From Vibrio crassostreae (GTDB lineage Bacteria > Pseudomonadota > Gammaproteobacteria > Enterobacterales > Vibrionaceae), in assembly GCF_024347415.1 (NCBI RefSeq), contig NZ_AP025477.1, positions 434,001 to 498,000 of the forward strand: DNA of 64,000 nucleotides, written 5' to 3'. Every line of letters begins with the position of its first letter. Positions within the stretch are counted from its first letter, which is position 1. Both the position numbers and the translations under genes were made by a program. The notes below the pieces were generated by a model, which was given only the letters and a program-made list of their open reading frames with translations, had not been told where the DNA came from and searched no databases. Of the stretch, positions 22,098-29,145 are shown piece by piece.

Positions 22098-23693
22098 ATG
22101 TCTGATTTAACCAATAGCGTGAAATCTTCAAGCTTAAATGCGGGTCAAGCACACACAACAAGCAACACAAACGGGTCTGAGTCTACATCAGATAAATTAG
22201 GTCTATCCAACCCAGCACTTTGGTACAGCGGCGGCTTTATCGCTCTGTTCGTGGCACTTGCTCTATTTGATGGCGAGCTGTTATCAAGCCTAGTAAACGC
22301 TGGCTTTGCATGGTCTGTAAAAGTGTTCGGTCCTTACTGGCAAATGCTTCTTCTTCTGACTTTTCTTATTGGTCTTGGCCTTGCGGCAGGGCGAACAGGC
22401 AAGGTTATCCTAGGCGGCATCGCTAAACCTGAAATGGATGGTTTCCGTTGGATGGCGATCATCTTCTGTACGCTACTGGCAGGCGGCGGCGTATTTTGGG
22501 CAGCAGCAGAGCCTATTGCTCACTACGTTAGCCCACCACCATTGTACGGCGCACAAGAAAACGCACAGCAAGGCGCGGTGAATGCGTTATCGCAATCCTT
22601 CATGCACTGGGGTTTCTTAGCATGGGCTATCGTCGGCAGCTTAACGTCTATCGTGGTTATGCACCTTCACTACGACAAAGGCTTGCCGCTTAAACCTCGT
22701 ATTTTGCTTTACCCAGTATTGGGTGAGCGTGCACTGAAAGGCCACACAGGCGCATTGATTGATGCATGTTGTATTGTCGCAGTAGCGGCGGGCACCATCG
22801 GTCCTATCGGCTTCTTAGGCTTGCAAGTCAGCTACGCACTGAACGCACTGTTTGATATTCCAGATGGTTTCACAACACAGCTAATCATCATTCTGTTCGC
22901 AATCGTTTTATACACATTATCGGCATTAAGTGGTCTTAACCGCGGGATGCAAATGCTAAGCCGTTACAACGTAATTTTGGCAATGGCATTGATGGTCTAC
23001 ATCCTGATCTTTGGTCCAACGAACTTTATCTTCAATGGCTACATTCAAGGTGTAGGCAGCATGATTGATAACTTCATCCCAATGGCGACTTACCGTGGTG
23101 ACGAAGGTTGGTTGAGCTGGTGGACAGTGTTCTTCTGGGGTTGGTTCTTAGGTTACGGCCCAATGATGGCAATCTTCATCGCTCGTATTTCACGCGGTCG
23201 TAGTATACGCCAATTGGTATCAACCATTAGCCTTATCGCACCGTTTGTTACTTGCTTCTGGTTCACGATTGTTGGTGGCTCTGGTCTTGCGTTCGAAATC
23301 GCAGATCCGGGTAGCGTAAGTAAGGCATTTGAAGGCTTTAACTTACCAGGCGCACTACTAGCTGTGACTCAGCAATTACCAATGCCAATGCTGATATCTA
23401 TTTTGTTCTTGATCTTAACAACGATCTTCATCGTAACGACTGGTGACTCAATGACTTACACCATCAGTGTAGTTATCAGTGGTGAGACAGAACCCAATGC
23501 AATTATTCGTACCTTCTGGGGTGTGATGATGGGGGTAACAGCGTTAATTCTGATTTCCCTAGGTTCTGGCGGTATTTCAGCGCTGCAATCCTTCATTGTT
23601 ATCACCGCGGTACCGGTTTCCTTAATCTTGCTGCCATCACTTTGGAACGCGCCTCAAATCGCAATCAAGATGGCAAAAGAGCAGGGGCTGTAA
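22098..23693 (+). CDS. BCCT-family transporter with altered substrate box
   Basis: A 531-residue membrane protein of the betaine/choline/carnitine transporter family with about 12 helices. The family signature at residues 341-368 (WWTVFFWGWFLGYGPMMA) is recognisable, and FIARISRGRS follows. In BetP three tryptophans of this segment build the cage for the quaternary ammonium group. Here the second and third are Phe350 and Tyr353. The glycine-rich helix 3 motif is also changed (LAGGGVFWAAAEPI). The ligand may therefore differ from glycine betaine. Its place in a gene set with dehydrogenase and hydrolase genes argues for uptake of a carbon or nitrogen source rather than osmoprotection. Confidence 0.88.
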   Translation: MSDLTNSVKSSSLNAGQAHTTSNTNGSESTSDKLGLSNPALWYSGGFIALFVALALFDGELLSSLVNAGFAWSVKVFGPYWQMLLLLTFLIGLGLAAGRTGKVILGGIAKPEMDGFRWMAIIFCTLLAGGGVFWAAAEPIAHYVSPPPLYGAQENAQQGAVNALSQSFMHWGFLAWAIVGSLTSIVVMHLHYDKGLPLKPRILLYPVLGERALKGHTGALIDACCIVAVAAGTIGPIGFLGLQVSYALNALFDIPDGFTTQLIIILFAIVLYTLSALSGLNRGMQMLSRYNVILAMALMVYILIFGPTNFIFNGYIQGVGSMIDNFIPMATYRGDEGWLSWWTVFFWGWFLGYGPMMAIFIARISRGRSIRQLVSTISLIAPFVTCFWFTIVGGSGLAFEIADPGSVSKAFEGFNLPGALLAVTQQLPMPMLISILFLILTTIFIVTTGDSMTYTISVVISGETEPNAIIRTFWGVMMGVTALILISLGSGGISALQSFIVITAVPVSLILLPSLWNAPQIAIKMAKEQGL

Positions 23694-23731
23694 TAATAAG
23701 GCTCTGTAAGAAACTGATTAAATAAGAACAA

Positions 23732-23755
23732 ATCAGCCTTTGAAAGAAGGCTGAT
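23732..23755 (+). terminator. Hairpin after the BCCT gene
   Basis: ATCAGCCTT (23732-23740) pairs perfectly with AAGGCTGAT (23747-23755) around a 6-base loop. No T run follows. It may attenuate transcription from the transporter gene into the next gene, which starts about 225 bases further on. Confidence 0.5.
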
Positions 23756-23978
23756 GCAAAATTCCGAAAGGAACAAAAAACCGTACTGGTGAAGATACAT
23801 CGGGCGGCACGTATTTAGGTCAATTGATCTAGTCAGGACAAAATAATAAGGGGTGAGCTCGCTTGCCCCAAATAACGTGAAAGCTAACCAACACACTGTA
23901 AAAACGAATGCTTCAAATGATGGCAACGATCGGTTCTGAATGGCTAGCAAAATCCTATAACTATAAGGTGGTGAGCAA

Positions 23979-25718
23979 ATGGATGCACATCGTTCTACCT
24001 ACACTGAATCAGCACTACGTGACGCGACTGTCGTCATGGCACCGGAAAGGCTAGGTGCAATGCACCAAACACGTATCAGCTTCGTTAGAACTCTGATTCG
24101 TAAAATGGCTCAGCAAGAATGGAAAGTGACGAAACATGAGTGGCAATTAGACGCTCAAGGTTTTGGTCATGTTATCTATAAGCTTGCGACGCCAAACCAT
24201 GTTTATCATTTGGTTGTTTTCTGCGATGAGATTGCAGATGACGAACGAAATGACCGTGTAATTGCTGAAAAGTGGGACGTAACGTTTGCGCTTGTTCTTG
24301 GTGATGTTGATGTCGCCCTACTTGAAAGACTTCGTGCGAACGTACCGCTTCAAGAAGCAGGCCGTAATCCAAATAACGTGCTTGTGTTGGCGCGTGCAAA
24401 CAAAAGTGTACGTGTGTTTGAACACATCGTGAGTCACTTGGCTAAAGGTGTTCAACCAACGCCAAAAGAGCTGGCTGAAGTGGGTTACATCCTGCGAACG
24501 ACAGCGGTATACGGTAATGGCAAATTTGGCATTGCTGACTTTAAAATCTTAGAGAAAAATGAAGATTTTAATCAGTCGTTTAGTGCGCAAATGTGTGCGG
24601 TTTATATGCTGCGTGAGTTCAGCCTAGATTGGGTTCATTACCTAGCCGAGCAACAGGGCGGTGAACAAGCGATTACCTTGCATAGAGGATTACAGCGTTA
24701 CCTTGGTGTTGGTAATGCGACTGGTTTAGGCATGGCGCCATACCTGATTAACCACCCGAGTATTGTCGATCAGTGGATGACAACACGTGAGCATGCATTA
24801 GCTGACGTGTTAGTTAGTCACACGGATACGGCGTTGATTGAGCCACTACGTACATTAGTTAAAAAAGCGGTTTGTCATTTAGAACAAGTCGTTACCATCA
24901 ATGAAAACCAGCAAGAGTTGAACAAAGTAGCGGTTGATGAATTAAAACACGCAGAGCAATCGCTAGAAGTGTCTGTCAGCCAATGTGATACGTGGGCGCA
25001 GTTAGTTGAACAATCTAAGCACATGAGTATGGAAGCCCAAGAAATCCTTATCTCATGCTTGATGGAATTGTACCCAGAATTAGTGGACGCCCATCAAGAG
25101 CAAATGAATTGCAGCGAAACACTGTCGCTTCCAAGTGGTAAAAAGATTCAAGACCTTTTGGTTGTGTTAGAAGAAAAGTACCGTTGGGCTATCACGACCG
25201 ACTTTACTAAAGCCGAAAACAACTACTGGTTCTGGTACCGCTCTCAAGATAAAGAAGAACCAAGACTCGGTGTTCGAGGTGAAGAGCTAGGCGAAGAGCG
25301 TGAACTGCCGCTGGATATAGGCCGTCAAGCTTACCGTTTGTACCATGCTTTATTGCAGTTTGCGCCAGAGCTTTCATTGGCTGAGTTCCTTGTTAAGCAG
25401 CCACAGCATCGTGCTATTGCACGTCGTGTATGGACGCTAGGCAACAAAGCGATGGGCGACATTCAAATGAATGTTCTGCACCAAGATTCGCCACCAATGC
25501 ACTTACTGCGTTGCAAGCTTGCGATGTTTGGTGCGACTAAGTTTGATCCTCGCTCAGACCGTTGGGTACGAGTGACGTTTTTCCAAGGTGCGCCATTGCT
25601 TGATGAAATTCATCAGGACGAATGGGTGTTCCCAGTATTACCAAGTGAAGCGGAGCTCGCTGATTCACAAAAAGCTACTACACATATTAATGCTCAACAT
25701 GGAGGTAAATCGTTATGA
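23979..25718 (+). CDS. Large protein of unknown function in the BCCT island
   Basis: I do not recognise this 579-residue protein. It has no signal peptide or membrane helix, so it should be cytosolic. The N-terminal part (residues about 1-130) looks like a compact alpha/beta domain ending in a hydrophobic strand (WDVTFALVLGDVDVALLERL). The middle and C-terminal parts are mostly helical, with many Glu, Gln and Leu. No nucleotide-binding motif or metal cluster is seen. Its stop overlaps the start of the DUF3726 gene by 4 bases (ATGA), so the two are translationally coupled and probably work together. A GGTGG site precedes the ATG. Its long leader of about 285 bases contains a stable hairpin. 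Confidence 0.8.
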   Translation: MDAHRSTYTESALRDATVVMAPERLGAMHQTRISFVRTLIRKMAQQEWKVTKHEWQLDAQGFGHVIYKLATPNHVYHLVVFCDEIADDERNDRVIAEKWDVTFALVLGDVDVALLERLRANVPLQEAGRNPNNVLVLARANKSVRVFEHIVSHLAKGVQPTPKELAEVGYILRTTAVYGNGKFGIADFKILEKNEDFNQSFSAQMCAVYMLREFSLDWVHYLAEQQGGEQAITLHRGLQRYLGVGNATGLGMAPYLINHPSIVDQWMTTREHALADVLVSHTDTALIEPLRTLVKKAVCHLEQVVTINENQQELNKVAVDELKHAEQSLEVSVSQCDTWAQLVEQSKHMSMEAQEILISCLMELYPELVDAHQEQMNCSETLSLPSGKKIQDLLVVLEEKYRWAITTDFTKAENNYWFWYRSQDKEEPRLGVRGEELGEERELPLDIGRQAYRLYHALLQFAPELSLAEFLVKQPQHRAIARRVWTLGNKAMGDIQMNVLHQDSPPMHLLRCKLAMFGATKFDPRSDRWVRVTFFQGAPLLDEIHQDEWVFPVLPSEAELADSQKATTHINAQHGGKSL

Positions 25719-26452
25719 TCGTTTCTCACAATGAACTGGTAGCGGCCGTCAATAAAGCCTTTCTGGGTATGCGCCGTACATGTGGTGAAGCCGATGTGAT
25801 AGCGAACATGGTGGCAGATTTACAAATGGTGGGGTTGGATGGTGTTCGTCATTTTAACAATGCGAGCAACTTCATTGGGTTAGAAGACGATTGCCCAGTG
25901 GACATTCAAGTGCTTAGCGATAACACGGTTGAAGTTGACCTGCACAAGGCAAGTTTAGCGTGCCACCTACCTGTGGTGATGGATTACGCGATTGAAAAAA
26001 TGGTCGGCAAGAAGACGCTGAAAATTGAGTTAAACAACTGTCATAACCGCTGGCTAGCGTACAGCGAGCTTGTGAAACTGGCGGCGAAGGGCATCGCGTG
26101 TACTGCACGTTGGGATAATGGCTCCAACCCTAAGAGCACTTTGTATGTGCTTAACCGTGGTTGCGTTGCACCAGAATTGTTTTTATCAGATTTGCCTCTG
26201 GCATCGGACGATCATATCCACAATATGACCATCGAGCTTTCCGTCCAGGATTTCGATATCGAACGTTTGTCAGATGGCTACCAAACACACATTGAATCGG
26301 AAGCGCTTTTTAAAACTCAAGAGAAGGCGTGGAACGAGGGCATTGAAGTTGACGATGGAGAGTGGGGCGCGTTGAAAGAAACGGCCACGGCTATCCTTGT
26401 TGAAAACAGCCAACGTTCAATTCAAGGTGCAGGTGAGCTAGAAGCTTCTTAG
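25715..26452 (+). CDS. DUF3726-like protein
   Basis: A 245-residue protein that I place in DUF3726 from memory of its sequence. Its start (MIVSHNELVAAVNKAFLGMR, then DGVRHF) resembles the N-terminus of the malate/L-lactate dehydrogenase (Ldh_2) family, whose members include reductases of cyclic imino acids. The later part does not show that family's NAD-binding region clearly, so it may be a shortened or non-catalytic relative. It is translationally coupled to the unknown gene before it. The function is unknown. Confidence 0.75.
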   Translation: MIVSHNELVAAVNKAFLGMRRTCGEADVIANMVADLQMVGLDGVRHFNNASNFIGLEDDCPVDIQVLSDNTVEVDLHKASLACHLPVVMDYAIEKMVGKKTLKIELNNCHNRWLAYSELVKLAAKGIACTARWDNGSNPKSTLYVLNRGCVAPELFLSDLPLASDDHIHNMTIELSVQDFDIERLSDGYQTHIESEALFKTQEKAWNEGIEVDDGEWGALKETATAILVENSQRSIQGAGELEAS

Positions 26453-26525
26453 CTTTATTTTATAGAGCTTTATTTTATAGAGCTTTAGTTTATAGATATT
26501 TAGCTTATAGAAACTGAGCCTATAA
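26451..26525 (+). repeat. 15-base tandem repeat just after the DUF3726 gene
   Basis: The unit AGCTTTATTTTATAG occurs exactly twice (26451-26465, 26466-26480), then with one change (26481-26495). Two more degraded copies follow (26496-26510, 26511-26525). The array begins in the stop codon. Confidence 0.85.
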
Positions 26526-26575
26526 ATCCTGAGCTTATTGAATTTATAAACCTCATTTACAACAGATAAAACCAA

Positions 26576-26614
26576 AGAGCTTAACGTATCCTCACCTCGT
26601 TAAGCTCTTTTTAT
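26576..26614 (+). terminator. Rho-independent terminator after the DUF3726 gene
   Basis: AGAGCTTAACG (26576-26586) pairs perfectly with CGTTAAGCTCT (26598-26608), followed by a T run. It separates the island from the S33 peptidase gene. The rest of the 26453-26849 gap shows only the tandem repeat and no gene. Confidence 0.9.
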
Positions 26615-26849
26615 TTGTGTTCTACTTTTGTTCTTCCTCTCAATAGGTCACACCTTAAACTCTCTGTTTTGACACAAGTTGTCACGCGTTGAAGGTTAAT
26701 TGAACGATTAGATGAAGTACCTTCACAATCATGTTAAACAAACGGTTTCTTTTACAAGCCACTATGCGTATCTTGCTAACTAAAGGTGCCAACGGGCGCC
26801 GTTTTTATTCGTACCGATGACATTAGAATCAGATAAAAAGGAATGAAGC

Positions 26850-28142
26850 GTGCAAGCTAACTTTATTGATGGAACCACCCTGTATCGTCAGCACTCTTTT
26901 GAGTTGCCACTCGATTACCAAGCAAAAGATGGACAACAGATCCAAGTCTTCGCACGTGAGCTGGTTGATCTCGCTAAGGATTCGCAAGAACTGCCGTGGT
27001 TGATCTACTTTCAAGGTGGACCGGGCTTCCCGTCGCCACGAGTAAGCGGTCAATCGGGTTGGCTAAAGCGTGCATTGCAAAACTACCGTGTGCTGCTTCT
27101 TGATCAACGTGGTACAGGCAACAGCACGGTGATCAGCCACGAAACATTGGCGCACATGTCTCCAGAGCAGCAAGCTGAATACCTATCGCATTTCAGAGCA
27201 GACAACATCGTGCGCGACGCGGAAGCGATTCGTGAGCAGTTCGGTGTTAAACAATGGTCGACGATTGGCCAGAGCTTTGGTGGTTTCTGTACACTTAGCT
27301 ACTTGTCGTTGTTCCCACAAAGCTTACAGCGTTGTTATGTCACGGGCGGTATTCCGTCTATCGAGCGCGAAGCTGATGATGTGTATCGAGCAACCTACAA
27401 GCGTGTAGAAGACAAAAACAGAGCCTTCTTTGCTCAGTTCCCACAAGCGCAAGCTATGTGTTGTGAGATCTCTGATTACCTGCTTAACAACGACGTGAGA
27501 CTGCCAAACGGTCAGGTGTTTACGGTTGAACAGTTCCAATTGATTGGTATTAACCTTGGTGGCGGTGAAGCAAACCTCCCTATGTACTTCACACTAGAGA
27601 GTGCGTTTGTTGAAGTGAACGGTAACAAGCAGCTGAGCTACAGCTTCCTAAATCAAATGCAGCAAGAGCAGGGCTACCTAACAAACCCTATTTACGCGAT
27701 TCTGCATGAATCGATTTACTGCCAAGGCACAGCGTCTAACTGGTCGGCACATCGCGTGCGTGAGCAGTATTCGCATTTCAACTATCAATCGGGCAGTGAG
27801 TTCTGGTTTACTGGCGAAATGGTTTATCCATGGATGTTCGACCAACTAGAAACACTGAAGCCACTGCGTGAAGCGGCGAACATGCTGGCTGAAAAATCGG
27901 ACTGGGGCACTTTGTACAACGCAGCGCAGCTGAGCAAGAATACGGTTCCGATGGCGTGTGCGGTTTACGCAGATGACATGTACGTAGAGCTGGATTACAG
28001 CCGCGAAACACTGGCGAATATTCCAAATTCGAAAGCGTGGATTACTAATGAATATGAACACAATGGTTTGCGAGTAGACGGCGAAAGAATTGTCGATAAG
28101 TTAATGACAATGGTTGATTCGTTAGAGAACCTGCCAAAGTAA
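26850..28142 (+). CDS. Alpha/beta hydrolase, proline iminopeptidase-like (S33)
   Basis: A 430-residue peptidase of family S33, which removes N-terminal residues, often proline. The oxyanion motif GGPG is at residues 56-59, the conserved DQRGTG at 85-90 and the nucleophile Ser142 in GQSFGG. A C-terminal aspartate (YADDMYVE) and histidine (EYEHNGLR) complete the triad. There is no signal peptide. The start is GTG, 7 bases after AAGGA; a nearby ATG at 26843 is out of frame and closes after five codons. It has its own promoter region after a terminator, so membership in the BCCT island is uncertain. Confidence 0.88.
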   Translation: MQANFIDGTTLYRQHSFELPLDYQAKDGQQIQVFARELVDLAKDSQELPWLIYFQGGPGFPSPRVSGQSGWLKRALQNYRVLLLDQRGTGNSTVISHETLAHMSPEQQAEYLSHFRADNIVRDAEAIREQFGVKQWSTIGQSFGGFCTLSYLSLFPQSLQRCYVTGGIPSIEREADDVYRATYKRVEDKNRAFFAQFPQAQAMCCEISDYLLNNDVRLPNGQVFTVEQFQLIGINLGGGEANLPMYFTLESAFVEVNGNKQLSYSFLNQMQQEQGYLTNPIYAILHESIYCQGTASNWSAHRVREQYSHFNYQSGSEFWFTGEMVYPWMFDQLETLKPLREAANMLAEKSDWGTLYNAAQLSKNTVPMACAVYADDMYVELDYSRETLANIPNSKAWITNEYEHNGLRVDGERIVDKLMTMVDSLENLPK

Positions 28143-28183
28143 TCAAGTTACTTACTCGAAAAGCTATCTCCGATAGAAACAAG

Positions 28184-28213
28184 AAAACGCTGCATCCGTG
28201 CAGCGTTTTTTTT
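28184..28213. terminator. Bidirectional terminator after the S33 peptidase gene
   Basis: AAAACGCTGCA (28184-28194) pairs with TGCAGCGTTTT (28199-28209) around TCCG, followed by T on the plus side and preceded by an A run. It can serve both the peptidase gene and the convergent small gene at 28267. Confidence 0.92.
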
Positions 28214-28266
28214 ATGTCATCGAACTATTCGATTTAAGGAACTAGGAGGGGTAGCCCTTGAAGCCA

Positions 28267-28449
28267 TTAAGGTTGGATGACGATATCTTGATTTTCAGTA
28301 GTCGATAAGCTGGCGCGGTTCTGTTCGATGAGCTGCGCCGCATAAGAGGGAGTCACAGCTTGAATTTCGCCTTTTGAACGAATCGTTAGTGCTTCCCACG
28401 CATGATCACGATATTTGCCTGTCTGTGTATATTCAATAAGTACTCTCAT
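28267..28449 (-). CDS. Small hypothetical protein (60 residues)
   Basis: A short gene of unknown function. The protein is soluble with a plausible beta-strand start (MRVLIEYTQTGKYRDHAWEA). It sits between convergent terminators and has its own upstream gap. Size, start and composition look like a real gene rather than a chance frame, but I do not recognise a family. Confidence 0.55.
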   Translation of the reverse strand: MRVLIEYTQTGKYRDHAWEALTIRSKGEIQAVTPSYAAQLIEQNRASLSTTENQDIVIQP

Positions 28450-28642
28450 GATTCTTCCATCCGATGTGTGGTTAACGTGCTACTAACATTAGCGCCATTA
28501 TTGAGGTTACACACCTGTTAAAAATGGAACATAAGATTAACCAAATGAGAATGCGAGCAACTTGAAAATTGCAGCGACTTGGACTTATTGTAAAGAGCCA
28601 TACTTATCGTAAACAGCTCCATTTATCGTTAATAGCGTGTAT

Positions 28643-28670
28643 AAAAAAACGCTGCACAACGGCAGCGTTA
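28643..28670 (-). terminator. Rho-independent terminator after the 75-residue protein gene
   Basis: AACGCTGC (28648-28655) pairs with GCAGCGTT (28662-28669), 6-base loop. On the minus strand the stem is followed by seven T. Confidence 0.88.
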
Positions 28671-28694
28671 AAATGGAGATAGGTTGAAGCTAGG

Positions 28695-28922
28695 TTAGCT
28701 GTTTTCTAAACCAACAATCTTGCGTGCAGACATGACTGCACTATCCAAATCGGTCAATCTACCAGCACTTGCTGGACCTAGAACTGATGAATACAAAGCC
28801 AACTGCTTCTCAAATGATAAATCTAATTGGTTATATAGATTTTGGCGGATTTGAGCGTGTTGCTGTGGCTTTGCGCTCGACAGGCCTTCCAACGTATCGT
28901 AGATGAGTGTAGTTGTATCCAT
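28695..28922 (-). CDS. Small hypothetical protein (75 residues)
   Basis: A 75-residue soluble, mostly helical protein with no recognised domain (MDTTTLIYDTLEGLSSAKPQ). It ends just before a strong terminator and starts in a gap of about 220 bases from the cbb3 operon end. The dedicated terminator supports a real gene. No function can be assigned. Confidence 0.6.
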   Translation of the reverse strand: MDTTTLIYDTLEGLSSAKPQQHAQIRQNLYNQLDLSFEKQLALYSSVLGPASAGRLTDLDSAVMSARKIVGLENS

Positions 28923-29083
28923 ATCTGTCCTTCGTACATCTTTGAAAAATTTTGCACATTATGCACTTGGTGTCATCTTTGTTCTGCGAGATTGATCGCA
29001 TTATGTGCAGATCTGCTTAATTGTGTAATCAGTTAGTTATAATTGTGTTGTCTGACGCCACTGCGTACAAGAGGACCGAAAAT

Positions 29084-29110
29084 GAAAAGGAGGCACATTG
29101 GCCTCCTTTG
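29084..29110 (-). terminator. Terminator of the cbb3 operon
   Basis: AAAGGAGGC (29086-29094) pairs perfectly with GCCTCCTTT (29101-29109) around a 6-base loop. T-rich sequence follows on the minus strand. It lies about 35 bases after the ccoP stop. Confidence 0.82.
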
Positions 29111-29145
29111 GTTTATTGCAATTCACTGTCTAAATGATATGTCCG

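Noticed and set aside
23850..23872. Riboswitch in the leader of the 579-residue protein gene
   Set aside because: A small GC hairpin is present, but no known riboswitch core could be recognised.
23654..23950. 98-codon minus-strand frame after the BCCT gene
   Set aside because: It overlaps the transporter gene end and a hairpin; composition is that of a chance frame.
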